A stretch of DNA of 64,000 bases, taken from positions 434,001 to 498,000 of the forward strand of contig NZ_CP033875.1 in the NCBI RefSeq assembly GCF_002742645.2. The letters are read 5' to 3'. The position numbers and the translations under genes are program-made. Below are positions 10,052 through 18,240 of this stretch, one piece after another (position 1 is the stretch's first letter; the number at the start of each line of letters is the position of its first letter). Under the pieces are notes generated by a model. The model worked only from the letters and a program-made list of their open reading frames with translations, searched no databases and was not told where the DNA came from. The stretch is from Caulobacter sp. FWC26. GTDB lineage: Bacteria > Pseudomonadota > Alphaproteobacteria > Caulobacterales > Caulobacteraceae.

Positions 10052-10642
10052 ATGGGACCGGTCGTCGTTCTCGCGGGAGGTCAGGGCGCGCGCCTTGGCG
10101 GCGACAAGCCCGCCCGGTGGCTCGGCGGACGGCCCTTGGTCGATTGGGCGCTTGATCGGGCCCGTCACTATGGCGGGCCGGTTGCGATCAGCGTGCGGCG
10201 GACCGGACAAGTGGCCATGTCCGATGGGTTGGAATTGCTCGACTCACCTGATCTTGAAGGGCCGCTGGCCGGGTTGGCGGCGGCGCTCGCCTTCGCGCGC
10301 GACCTGGCGGCGGCGCATGTCCTGACCCTACCCTGCGACATGCCTTGGCTGCCCGACGACCTAGCCGAGCGCCTGTCGGCGACGTTGGCCGACACCGCTG
10401 CGGCCGTGGCCTTCCCCGCGATCGCGGGCGAATCCCAAGCGGTCTGTGGCCTCTGGCGGGCAAGCTGCCTTGATCGATTGGACGCCTATGTCGCCACTGG
10501 CCGTCGATCCTTGAAGGGCTTTGGCCAGTTTGTCGGCGCAGTCGACGTCGCGTGGCGCGATGATCACGCCGACCGCTTCGTCAACATCAACCGCCTTGAA
10601 GAGCTGCAAGCGGCCGAGCGTCGGATTTCAGGCCTTGGCTGA
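10052..10642 (+). CDS. mobA: molybdenum cofactor guanylyltransferase
   Basis: Transfers GMP from GTP to molybdopterin to give the bis-MGD cofactor that NarG needs. 196 residues, normal for MobA. The nucleotidyltransferase motif LAGGQGARLGGDKP lies at residues 7-20, and the central GPLAGLAAAL and LPCDMPWLP (metal-binding Asp) segments are present. ATG 10052 has GGGGAG eight bases upstream. It is the last gene of the narK-narGHJI-ppiC-mobA operon, which supplies transporter, enzyme, chaperones and cofactor together. Confidence 0.93.
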   Translation: MGPVVVLAGGQGARLGGDKPARWLGGRPLVDWALDRARHYGGPVAISVRRTGQVAMSDGLELLDSPDLEGPLAGLAAALAFARDLAAAHVLTLPCDMPWLPDDLAERLSATLADTAAAVAFPAIAGESQAVCGLWRASCLDRLDAYVATGRRSLKGFGQFVGAVDVAWRDDHADRFVNINRLEELQAAERRISGLG

Positions 10643-10698
10643 GACCAACTACGGCCCCCAAAGCGCGGCGAGCGATGGCGCCAGACGACTGGGAAGCG

Positions 10699-11397
10699 CT
10701 ACGCGACAGTCGCTCGCCAAAAGGCCGCGTTGGCGTGCTTCCATGAGACCGCCTTCATGAAGGCGTCGACATAGGCCCCCGCCTTGGCGCCGTAGTCCAT
10801 GTGATAGGCGTGCTCGTACATGTCGAGCGCGAGCAGCGGGGCGCCGTCGGCCAGGAGCATGGTGTGGTCGGCGGCCCAGGTGTTCACCAGTCGCCCGTCC
10901 CGTCGACTCCAGGTCAACAGCACCCATCCAGACCCGCCGCCAAGCGCCTTACCCATGGCGGAGAACTCCGCCGCCCAACGATCATAGCTGCCAAAGTCGC
11001 GCTCAAGGGCCTGCGCCAGGGTGGGGCTCGCCCGCTCCGCCGGAGCCAGGCCAGCGAAGTAGACTTCATGAAGCACCATCGAGTTCCACGCGATGAGTTC
11101 TTCACGTTTGAGCCCGTTTACACGATAGCCGGGCGCGCTCGTCAGATCGAGTGAGGCCAATTCCGCCGCGATCGCCGCTAACCTATTCACGGCGCCGGTG
11201 TAGTTATTGTCGTAGTGGCTACGTAGTAATTTTTCGGACAGGCCGGGAACGGCCGCCGGATCGAAAGGCATCGGCGCCGGCGCGGGTTTGAAGCGCACCG
11301 TCGACGCGGCGTTGACGGGCGTGGCCACAAGCGCGCCTGCGCCAAGAAGGACGCCGGCGCCAAGGAGTGCGCGACGATCTGCAGTGATATTGGACAT
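10699..11397 (-). CDS. exported Fe/Mn superoxide dismutase with Tat-like signal
   Basis: 232 residues; converts superoxide to oxygen and hydrogen peroxide. The N-terminus carries a twin-arginine-like signal, DRRALLGAGVLLGAGALVA, ending around residue 31, so the enzyme is probably exported folded with its metal. Metal-ligand positions are recognisable: His in LRSHYDN, His in VLHEVYF, and Asp/His in LDMYEHAYHMDYG. The second motif differs from the usual NHTFYW, and the protein is somewhat divergent. Convergent with mobA and divergent from nrdD. Fe versus Mn preference cannot be decided here. Confidence 0.88.
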   Translation of the reverse strand: MSNITADRRALLGAGVLLGAGALVATPVNAASTVRFKPAPAPMPFDPAAVPGLSEKLLRSHYDNNYTGAVNRLAAIAAELASLDLTSAPGYRVNGLKREELIAWNSMVLHEVYFAGLAPAERASPTLAQALERDFGSYDRWAAEFSAMGKALGGGSGWVLLTWSRRDGRLVNTWAADHTMLLADGAPLLALDMYEHAYHMDYGAKAGAYVDAFMKAVSWKHANAAFWRATVA

Positions 11398-11668
11398 GCG
11401 TCACTTCCATTGGTCAGGCGACAACGGCGCTCGCCCTCAAGCGGCGGCGCAAGGTCGTTGTTCGATACACTAATCATGTCTTGCCCCCGCCGCCATGCAG
11501 GTGGCGTCCCAGAGTCGTGATCGGCCGCCACTTTCGGTGTCTCGGCCCAGGCGGGGTGATGAGCCCTGGCGACCGAGAGTCTTCGTGGCTCCGACCAGAC
11601 CGGTCGCCTCGTTTTGGCCTTTGACGGCCATCAAGCGGCGAGGCGAACTCGCTCATTTTTGGCTGATG

Positions 11669-11684
11669 ACACCAGATATAGTGT
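11669..11684. promoter_or_regulatory. NrdR-box-like operator 1
   Basis: ACACCAGATATAGTGT matches 14 of 16 positions of the known NrdR consensus (ACACWATATATWGTGT). It lies 36 bases before the nrdD ATG and is the stronger of two boxes. NrdR represses ribonucleotide reductase operons when dATP is high. Confidence 0.7.
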
Positions 11685-11699
11685 TTGCATGAAGCATTA

Positions 11700-11715
11700 A
11701 TCCAACATGTGGTGT
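11700..11715. promoter_or_regulatory. NrdR-box-like operator 2
   Basis: ATCCAACATGTGGTGT starts exactly 31 bases after box 1 and matches 11 of 16 consensus positions. Tandem boxes about three helical turns apart are the usual NrdR arrangement. It ends only four bases before the ATG at 11720, which raises the possibility that translation starts at the next ATG, 11735. Confidence 0.5.
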
Positions 11716-11719
11716 CGAT

Positions 11720-13489
11720 ATGAACGTTGCGACTATGGCGGACCATAGGGCCAAGACCTCAGAGCAACCGCCGGTCGCCGCGCGGGATTCGGTGTCGATC
11801 GAGGTCGGCGCGTCGATTGACGAATATCTCCATCGGCGCGACTGGCGCGTGAACGCCAACGCCAACCAGGGCTATTCCTTGGGCGGCTTGATCCTCAATG
11901 TCTCGGGCAAGGTGGTCGCCAACTACTGGCTGTCGGAGGTCTATCCGCCTGAGATCGGGCAAGCTCATCGGGCCGGTGATCTGCACATCCACGACCTGGA
12001 TATGCTGGCGGGCTATTGCGCCGGCTGGTCGCTGCGCACCCTGCTGACCGAAGGTTTCAACGGCGTACCCGGGCGCGTGGAGTGTGGGCCAGCCAAGCAT
12101 TTTTCAAGCGCCGTGGGCCAGGTGGTCAACTTCCTGGGCACGCTGCAGAACGAGTGGGCGGGCGCCCAGGCGTTCAGCTCGTTCGACACCTATATGGCGC
12201 CGTTCGTCCGCAAGGACGCCATGAGCTACGAGCAGGTGCGTCAGGGCGTTCAGGAGCTGATCTACAATCTCAACATTCCCTCGCGCTGGGGGACCCAGAC
12301 CCCGTTCACCAACCTGACCTTCGACTGGATCTGCCCAGAAGACCTGCGCGAACAGACGCCGGTCATCGGCGGTGTGGACATGCCGTTCACCTATGGTGAA
12401 CTGCAGGCCGAGATGGACATGATCAACCGCGCCTATATCGACGTGATGAGCCAGGGCGACGCCAAGGGGCGAGTGTTCACCTTCCCCATCCCCACCTACA
12501 ACATCACCCCGGACTTTCCTTGGGAAAGCGAAAACGCCGAGCGATTGTTCGCGATGACGGCCAAGTACGGCTTGCCGTACTTCCAGAACTTCGTGAACTC
12601 CGAACTCAAGCCCAACATGATCCGGTCGATGTGCTGCCGGCTGCAGTTGGACCTTTCGGAGTTGCTCAAGCGCGGCAACGGGTTGTTTGGCAGCGCCGAG
12701 CAGACAGGCTCCTTGGGCGTCGTGACCGTCAACTGCGCGCGACTAGGCTATGTCCACCGCGGCGACGAAGCCGGACTGCTTGAGCGATTGGACGCCTTGC
12801 TGGACCTGGGGCGCGACAGCCTGGAAATCAAGCGCCGGGTGGTCCAGCAGCTGATGGATGAGGGGCTGTTCCCCTACACCGCGCGCTACCTGGGCACGCT
12901 GCGCAACCACTTCTCCACCCTGGGGGTGAACGGGCTCAACGAGATGATCCGCAACTTCACCGCCGGGACCGAGGACATCGCCACCCCGTGGGGCCGAGAT
13001 TTCGCTCTGAGGGTGCTCGATCACGTGCGGGCGCGGATCGTGGCGTTCCAGGCCGAGACCGGTCACATGTACAATCTGGAAGCCACGCCGGCCGAGGGGG
13101 CGACCTATCGCTTCGCCAAGGAAGACAAGAAGCGTTTCGCCGACATTCTCCAGGCCGGGACGGCCCAGCAGCCTTACTACACCAACTCCTCGCAACTGCC
13201 GGTCGACTACACCGACGACCCCTTTGAGGCCTTGGCCCACCAGGAAGCGCTGCAGCGCAAATATACCGGCGGGACTGTCCTGCACCTCTATATGGGGTCG
13301 CGGCTGACCTCGACCGAGGCGTGCCGCAAGCTGGTGCGGCGGGCCCTGGAGGGTTTCCAGACGCCCTACATCACCATCACGCCGACCTTCTCGATCTGCC
13401 CCACACATGGCTACCTGGAAGGCGAGCATGAGTTCTGCCCGCGGTGCGACGAAGCCCTGCTGGCGCGCCGCGCCGTCCAGGCCGCCTGA
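11720..13489 (+). CDS. nrdD: anaerobic (class III) ribonucleoside-triphosphate reductase, large part lacking the glycyl-radical tail
   Basis: Reduces ribonucleotides to deoxyribonucleotides without oxygen. 589 residues with the family segments DWRVNANANQGYSLGGLIL near residue 40 and TFSICPTHGYLEGE near the C-terminus, followed by the zinc-site Cys pair CPRC. The protein stops about ten residues after the CPRC pair; the loop that should carry the glycyl radical (TR-V-x-GY...GK) is absent and is encoded by the next small gene. The start is uncertain: ATG 11720 lacks a clear ribosome-binding site and sits against an NrdR box; ATG 11735 is an alternative. First gene of nrdD - small protein - nrdG. 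Confidence 0.92.
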   Translation: MNVATMADHRAKTSEQPPVAARDSVSIEVGASIDEYLHRRDWRVNANANQGYSLGGLILNVSGKVVANYWLSEVYPPEIGQAHRAGDLHIHDLDMLAGYCAGWSLRTLLTEGFNGVPGRVECGPAKHFSSAVGQVVNFLGTLQNEWAGAQAFSSFDTYMAPFVRKDAMSYEQVRQGVQELIYNLNIPSRWGTQTPFTNLTFDWICPEDLREQTPVIGGVDMPFTYGELQAEMDMINRAYIDVMSQGDAKGRVFTFPIPTYNITPDFPWESENAERLFAMTAKYGLPYFQNFVNSELKPNMIRSMCCRLQLDLSELLKRGNGLFGSAEQTGSLGVVTVNCARLGYVHRGDEAGLLERLDALLDLGRDSLEIKRRVVQQLMDEGLFPYTARYLGTLRNHFSTLGVNGLNEMIRNFTAGTEDIATPWGRDFALRVLDHVRARIVAFQAETGHMYNLEATPAEGATYRFAKEDKKRFADILQAGTAQQPYYTNSSQLPVDYTDDPFEALAHQEALQRKYTGGTVLHLYMGSRLTSTEACRKLVRRALEGFQTPYITITPTFSICPTHGYLEGEHEFCPRCDEALLARRAVQAA

Positions 13490-13521
13490 ATTTCCCCAAC
13501 CAACCAAAAGAGGACTACGTC

Positions 13522-13698
13522 ATGAGCCAGTTCGACACCACCCGCGCCGCCGCCCAGCTGCGTCCGGAAGACCGCCAGCGCTGCGAAGTGTGGACCCGGG
13601 TGATGGGCTATCACCGCCCTGTCAGCTCGTTCAACATCGGCAAGAAGGGCGAGCACGCCCAGCGCGTCAATTTCGTCGAGCCCCATGCCCGCGCCTAG
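13522..13698 (+). CDS. separate glycyl-radical domain protein of the class III ribonucleotide reductase
   Basis: A 58-residue protein starting at ATG 13522 after AAAGAGGA. The segment CEVWTRVMGYHRPVSSFNIG corresponds to the C-terminal glycyl-radical loop of ordinary NrdD (E. coli ends with TRRVCGY and later NAGKQEEVKRRV); Gly29 is the candidate radical site, and GKKGEHAQRVNF matches the following helix. It starts 32 bases after the nrdD stop and overlaps nrdG by 14 bases. Inference: the activase NrdG puts the radical on this small protein, which assembles with NrdD, in the way YfiD replaces the tail of pyruvate formate-lyase. I believe similar small proteins occur beside nrdD elsewhere but cannot check. 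Confidence 0.8.
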   Translation: MSQFDTTRAAAQLRPEDRQRCEVWTRVMGYHRPVSSFNIGKKGEHAQRVNFVEPHARA

Positions 13699-14374
13699 AC
13701 TCCGCGTCGGAGGTCTGGCCCGTCTATCGACCTGCGACTGGCCCGACCACCTGACGGCGACCGTCTTTCTGCAGGGATGCCCCTGGCGGTGCGGCTATTG
13801 TCACAACGCCCACCTGATCCCCGCCACGGCTGGCGAAGGTCCGCCATGGCCCGAGATCATGGCGTTCCTGGCCGGTCGTCGAGGGCTGCTGGACGGCGTG
13901 GTGTTTTCTGGCGGTGAACCGACTTTGCAATCCGAACTCGTCGGGGCGGTGCAGGCCGTGCGCGAACTGGGCTTCGCGGTCGGTCTCCATACGGCGGGTC
14001 CCTATCCCGAGCGCCTCAGCGCTGTGTTGCCGTTGCTCGATTGGGTCGGGTTCGACGTCAAGGCGCCGTTCGCTGGCTATGACGCGGTCACCGGCGTGGT
14101 CGGCAGCGGTGATCGGGCCGCCGAGAGCCTAAGGCGGCTCCTGGCCAGCGGCGTCGACTACGAGATCCGCACCACGGTGCATCCCGATTTGCTGGGCGCT
14201 GAGGATCTTGATCGCCTGGCCCGTCAACTGCAGGCCCTGGGTGTTCGACGCTATGTGACCCAAGCCTTTCGCGCCCAAGGGTGCGCCGATCCGGATCTGG
14301 CTGCGACGAAAGGCCCTTCTGCGGTTCTGTCGGCCGACCGCGCGGCCGCCTTCGCCCATCACGCCGCGCGGTAG
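13685..14374 (+). CDS. nrdG: anaerobic ribonucleotide reductase activating enzyme (radical SAM)
   Basis: 229-residue radical-SAM protein that uses S-adenosylmethionine and a 4Fe-4S cluster to form the glycyl radical of NrdD. The cluster motif CPWRCGYC (Cys-x3-Cys-x2-Cys) follows FLQGCPW near residue 30, and the SAM-binding GGEP motif is in VFSGGEPTLQ. Its layout resembles the longer NrdG/PflA-like activases. ATG 13685 lies inside the end of the preceding gene, so all three nrd genes are translationally linked. Confidence 0.9.
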   Translation: MPAPRLRVGGLARLSTCDWPDHLTATVFLQGCPWRCGYCHNAHLIPATAGEGPPWPEIMAFLAGRRGLLDGVVFSGGEPTLQSELVGAVQAVRELGFAVGLHTAGPYPERLSAVLPLLDWVGFDVKAPFAGYDAVTGVVGSGDRAAESLRRLLASGVDYEIRTTVHPDLLGAEDLDRLARQLQALGVRRYVTQAFRAQGCADPDLAATKGPSAVLSADRAAAFAHHAAR

Positions 14375-14378
14375 CCGG

Positions 14379-14410
14379 GCTCTGTTCTAAACCCATTCAG
14401 AGCAGTCTTT
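14379..14410 (+). terminator. weak hairpin between convergent nrdG and nnrS
   Basis: Arms GCTCTG (14379-14384) and CAGAGC (14398-14403) with a 13-base loop, then AGTCTTT. Short stem and long loop make it a weak candidate only; it is the only hairpin I see in the 70-base gap between the convergent genes. Confidence 0.3.
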
Positions 14411-14445
14411 GATCTGATCGCCCATCATGGTGGTCGCGCGCCGCT

Positions 14446-15612
14446 CTAAAGGCGTCGGCGCCACAGCAAGGGACCATAGGCCAGCGCGAACCCGCCATAG
14501 GCCAGGCTCCAGAACAGCGCGGCGGCGGCCCACAGCGGCGGCGCGTAGGCCGGCGTCAGCGCCGCGATGATCCGGGTCACCGCCGCCAAATTGATCGCGA
14601 CAAAAAGAGCCACCGTCGTCCGGTCAGCCGTCAACGCCCGGCCGCAGTGACCCAGGCTGGCGCGGCTCATGACGGCCAGGCACGTGACGCCTACAGCGCC
14701 GGCCGTCAGGGCGTGAACGCCGGCCGGACCCGGCACGGTCTGGGGCCAGACGAGGCTAGCGCCGAGCAAGCCCAAGCCAAAGCCCAGCCAGGCGTGGCTA
14801 AGATGGAGAATAGATAGCAGGGGCTCGGTCAGAGTCTGCAGGCCGCACCAGCGGGTTAGCCGATAGAGACAGAGCGCGCCGGCGATCATCAGCGTCACGC
14901 CGACGGGTGGCGAGCGCGGCGCCAGGGTCCAGGCGACCATGGCTAGAGCGGTCGCGGTGAGGGCGAGCCGGTCGACGGTCGAAAACGTCTTGGGCAGGAC
15001 CGCGGCCTTTCGCTGCCGAAGCCAGTTGGTCGTGAAGCTTGGTGTGATCCGTCCGCCGATCAGGGCAAGAAGAATGCTGGCGGCGGCCATGGCCAGCCGC
15101 GCGCCCAGGCCGCCAAGGCCAAGGGCGGCGTCGAGGTGGAAGGCGATGTTGGCCAGGGCGAGCAGGCTCGTCATCAGGCAGACGGGCAGGTTGCGCCAGT
15201 TACGGCCAGCGGTCACCTCGCGCCAGACTACTGCGGAGAACGTCAACAGGAACAGGCTGTCGACCAGCGGCGCGAGAACGCCGATCATCGGCTGTAGCAG
15301 CATGGCCGCACGACCAAGAAGCCATAGGGTCCAGAGCGCGCCCAGCGGCGCGCCGATCACCGGCATCCGTCCGGTCCAATTGGGTACGGCCGTGGTCAAG
15401 AACCCCGCGACGATCGCCGGCAGGAAGCCGAACAGCATCTCATGGACGTGCCAGTCGAGGCTTCCCACCACGCTAGGGCCGCCCATGAGACCCCAGATCC
15501 ACAACGGCGTCGCCAGGGCCGACCAGGCCGCGCCGAAGAAGAAGAACGGCCGGAAGCCGTGGCTCAGGATCGCAGGACCGGTGTAGGCGCGGCGTTGTTG
15601 GGCTGTCGACAT
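14446..15612 (-). CDS. nnrS: NnrS-family membrane protein (NO/nitrosative stress)
   Basis: 388-residue protein with about 12 hydrophobic segments. NnrS is a heme- and copper-containing membrane protein linked to nitric-oxide metabolism. Conserved pieces are HGFRPFFFFGA near the start, DWHVHEMLFGF near residue 55 with possible metal-binding His, and a late MSRASLGHCGR segment. The open frame extends 14 codons upstream, but ATG 15612 has GAGGAA five bases before it. A TTG-N8-CAA site 57 bases upstream is a candidate Fnr/Dnr box. It lies among other NO-response genes (ric, two Crp/Fnr regulators). Confidence 0.9.
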   Translation of the reverse strand: MSTAQQRRAYTGPAILSHGFRPFFFFGAAWSALATPLWIWGLMGGPSVVGSLDWHVHEMLFGFLPAIVAGFLTTAVPNWTGRMPVIGAPLGALWTLWLLGRAAMLLQPMIGVLAPLVDSLFLLTFSAVVWREVTAGRNWRNLPVCLMTSLLALANIAFHLDAALGLGGLGARLAMAAASILLALIGGRITPSFTTNWLRQRKAAVLPKTFSTVDRLALTATALAMVAWTLAPRSPPVGVTLMIAGALCLYRLTRWCGLQTLTEPLLSILHLSHAWLGFGLGLLGASLVWPQTVPGPAGVHALTAGAVGVTCLAVMSRASLGHCGRALTADRTTVALFVAINLAAVTRIIAALTPAYAPPLWAAAALFWSLAYGGFALAYGPLLWRRRL

Positions 15613-15668
15613 CACGTTCCTCGACGCAGAAGGCGCGCATCGTCTAACCGGCATGAGCGCGGCTATCC

Positions 15669-15682
15669 TTGAGCCGCGACAA
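15669..15682 (-). promoter_or_regulatory. candidate Fnr/Dnr-type box upstream of nnrS
   Basis: TTGAGCCGCGACAA fits the TTG-N8-CAA half-site spacing of Fnr/NnrR/Dnr operators and lies in the gap between nnrS and the acyl-CoA dehydrogenase, so it should serve nnrS. The spacing pattern alone occurs by chance about once per 4 kb; position is the main support. Confidence 0.4.
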
Positions 15683-15720
15683 GAACCACACCGTTGGCCT
15701 GAGGCAGCCGGCGACAGGGG

Positions 15721-16890
15721 CTAGGCCAGGCCCAGGCCTCGGGCGATCAGGTTCCGTTGGATCTCGCTGGTTCCCGAATAGATGGTGTTGGCGCGACTGG
15801 CCCAATACCGCGCGCTGGCCTCGCGACCCGCCGCCCCCACTCCCCGGTGACCATCCGGCGTTTCGGGCCATTGTCCGACGGCGCCGAACGGGCCGGCGGC
15901 TTCAAGGCCCAAGGCGGCGATGTCCTGGCGAAGTTCGCTACCCACCAGTTTGAGCATGGACGGGGCCAGATCGTCGCCGGCCCGTGGCTTTCCTCCCGGC
16001 AAGAGGCGCATTTCGAGCTGCTCGAAGGCTTCCAGGTCGATGGCGAGCCTTGCCAAACGGGGCGCGTGTTCGGGCGCGGTGGCGAGCGTGCGGACCTGTT
16101 GCAGCGCGCGTCGAACCGACGCTGCGGGGGTGTTGTTTGAGCGCGCCAACTGCATCAAGCGCTTGGCCATGCGCCAGCCTTCGCCTTCTGCGCCGACGCG
16201 CTGGTCGACCGGGACCGGCGTGTCGTCGAAAAATACGTGATTGAACTCATGTTCACCTCCCAGGCCGGGGATCGGGACCACGGTGACTCCGGGGCTGGCC
16301 ATGTCGACGAGCAGGAAGGTCAAACCGTTGCGCCCGGCGTCGTTGGGTCCGGTTCGCGCCAGCATGAACATACGGTTGGCCAGATGAGCGCCCGTCGTCC
16401 AGATCTTCTGTCCGTTCAGGCGGTAGTGTTCGCCGGAGCGATAGGCTCGGCTCTGGATCGCCGCGAGATCCGAACCCGCTCCGGGCTCTGAGAAGCCTTG
16501 GCACCAGAGATCTTCGCCCGCGAGAATCGCAGGAAGGTAGCGTGCGCGCTGCGCCTGCGAGCCCTGTTCGATCAACAGCGGACCAAGACTACGGACGCCG
16601 GCGGCGAAGAGCAGAGGGGCGTCGTTGAGCACGCACTCCCGATCAAAGAGAAACCGCTGCAGGGCGTTCCAGCCCGCGCCGCCAAACGCTTGAGGCCAAG
16701 CGGGCGCGGCCCATCCGCGTGCGCGCAATCGGCGCTGCCAAACACGTCCTGCGTCGATATCGGAGAAGAGGCCCACGGTTCGACGGCCGGCAGCACGTAG
16801 GTCCTCAGTGAGCTGCTCGGCCAGAAACGCCCGAACCTCGCCCAGGAAAGCCTCGGGGCCGGGTGTTTGAAAGCCGCTGCGCGTCGACAT
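15721..16890 (-). CDS. acyl-CoA dehydrogenase family flavoprotein
   Basis: 389-residue FAD enzyme that introduces a double bond alpha-beta into an acyl-CoA thioester. Visible family segments are GFSEPGAGSDLA (substrate/flavin region, about residue 130), NGQKIWTTGAH, and the C-terminal YSGTSEIQRN in which Glu is the likely catalytic base. ATG 16890 with GAGGCGGAC upstream gives the normal family length; a longer frame of 59 extra codons looks non-coding. Why it sits between nnrS and a Crp/Fnr regulator is not clear; substrate unknown. Confidence 0.85.
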   Translation of the reverse strand: MSTRSGFQTPGPEAFLGEVRAFLAEQLTEDLRAAGRRTVGLFSDIDAGRVWQRRLRARGWAAPAWPQAFGGAGWNALQRFLFDRECVLNDAPLLFAAGVRSLGPLLIEQGSQAQRARYLPAILAGEDLWCQGFSEPGAGSDLAAIQSRAYRSGEHYRLNGQKIWTTGAHLANRMFMLARTGPNDAGRNGLTFLLVDMASPGVTVVPIPGLGGEHEFNHVFFDDTPVPVDQRVGAEGEGWRMAKRLMQLARSNNTPAASVRRALQQVRTLATAPEHAPRLARLAIDLEAFEQLEMRLLPGGKPRAGDDLAPSMLKLVGSELRQDIAALGLEAAGPFGAVGQWPETPDGHRGVGAAGREASARYWASRANTIYSGTSEIQRNLIARGLGLA

Positions 16891-17113
16891 GTCCGCCTCA
16901 CTGGATGGTCGCGTCTTTGGACCGCAAGGCCTTTGAATCGCTTTGGATGGTTCCATCCCAAGCCAAAGGACCCCAGGGCGCGGGTTGCGCCACCGGCGTA
17001 TGGAATGGGATCGACGGGACGGCGTCCTTGTCGCAACGCAAACCTTGACCCGAAAGGGACAAGTCATGTGGCGGGACGCGCCGTCGTTCCCGCTCAGCCG
17101 GTTAGACCCCGCT

Positions 17114-17809
17114 TCACATCGATCCGGCCAGGGTCGTCAAACGATCCAGATCGCAGATGACGATGCGGCGGCGTCCGCCGCCGATCAGGCCAGCCTCGTC
17201 CCAGGCGGCGAGCGTCCGGCTAACAGTATGAAGCGTCGAGCCCGCCATTTCCGCCAACTCCTGACGCGTGACGGGAAAATCGATCTCCAGGCCGCTGCTG
17301 GTCTTGCGCCCCGCATGGCCCGCCAGCCGGAGAAGAATGCGCGCGATCCGTCGCTCGACGCGTTCGCTCGACAGGTCGCTGACGCGCTCTTGAAGCTCAA
17401 ACAAGCGTTGACCGGCCGTCGCCGCCGATCCCATGGCGATGGCCGGGTAGCGGGTCATCAGATCGCGCATGACGGTTACGGGCCAGTAGATCTCAAGACT
17501 TTCCACCACCGCGACCGCGTCGGCCGGAAACGGGCGTCCCATCAACGCCGCGACAGTGCCGTAGGTTTCTCCAGGACCGATGAAACGGATCACAGAGAGC
17601 GCGCCGTCGGCGCGCGCCTGGACGATCTTGACCCGCCCATCCAGAAGAGTGTGGCACGTAACGCCCGGATCACCCTGTCCAAAGACGATGCGGCCCGGCG
17701 CAAGCGCGCGGACCATGCCCGATCGCGTCACGACCTCTCTCGCGTCGTGATCCAGACTGGCGAACATGTCCGCGTCGGTTAGCGCGTGAGCATCGAGAGT
17801 GTGGGCCAT
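17114..17809 (-). CDS. Crp/Fnr-family transcription regulator (Dnr/NnrR-like context)
   Basis: 231 residues: cyclic-nucleotide-binding-like beta-roll at about 15-130, dimer helix at about 135-155, and a winged helix with VTRQELAEMAGSTLHTVSRT near residue 190. The Fnr-type N-terminal cysteine cluster is missing, so it is not a classical oxygen sensor; a heme-based NO sensor (Dnr/NnrR group) or another ligand is possible. In the recognition helix the usual Glu before x-x-Ser-Arg is His (HTVSR), so the target may differ from TTGAT. ATG 17809 is chosen; an upstream extension of 28 codons has no support. Next to nnrS and ric. Confidence 0.85.
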   Translation of the reverse strand: MAHTLDAHALTDADMFASLDHDAREVVTRSGMVRALAPGRIVFGQGDPGVTCHTLLDGRVKIVQARADGALSVIRFIGPGETYGTVAALMGRPFPADAVAVVESLEIYWPVTVMRDLMTRYPAIAMGSAATAGQRLFELQERVSDLSSERVERRIARILLRLAGHAGRKTSSGLEIDFPVTRQELAEMAGSTLHTVSRTLAAWDEAGLIGGGRRRIVICDLDRLTTLAGSM

Positions 17810-18060
17810 GACCAGACACGATGGAACAAGCCCGCACGCTACGCCGCTCGCCAGGCCATGAACATCCGGGTCGCTACCTAAAGGCGCCTCCAAGCGCAGC
17901 TCTCACGACGGGGGGCCAAGATATTGGGTCCAACCTTGTCGATGAACAACGTCGCCTGTCGCGCTTTCAGGTGAGGGTGACGCATTGCTCTCGACCCACC
18001 GACGACTGGGTCGACCTCCCAACCCCCGTCCCGACGCTCGCTGTTGCGTTTGGGCGACTT

Positions 18061-18092
18061 GGCCGGATGCTGACGCATCCGGCCATTTTGTT
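18061..18092 (+). terminator. strong hairpin with T-rich tail, orphan
   Basis: Perfect 10-bp stem GGCCGGATGC (18061-18070) and GCATCCGGCC (18075-18084), 4-base loop, then ATTTTGTT. It reads as a plus-strand Rho-independent terminator, but no convincing plus-strand gene lies in the 430-base gap 17810-18240. The rest of the gap holds an AT-rich stretch at 18140-18180 that may be a promoter region. Confidence 0.5.
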
Positions 18093-18240
18093 GGTCGAGG
18101 CGCAGGAGTATTTTCCGATAGGTGTGAGGCGGCCACCAGAAAAAGCTATAAATATCTGAATAGACTATCTTTTTCATCCGAATATGATGGGCTCGAACAG
18201 ATCGGAAAGGGCGCTAACGCATCCTCTGTGAACGCCGGAT

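Noticed and set aside
17037..17090. TTGAC...GACAA pair upstream of the acyl-CoA dehydrogenase as an Fnr box
   Set aside because: The spacing between TTG and CAA is 12, not 8.
17821..18159. Open frames on both strands between the first Crp/Fnr gene and ric
   Set aside because: No ribosome-binding site or plausible protein; the strong hairpin lies inside them.
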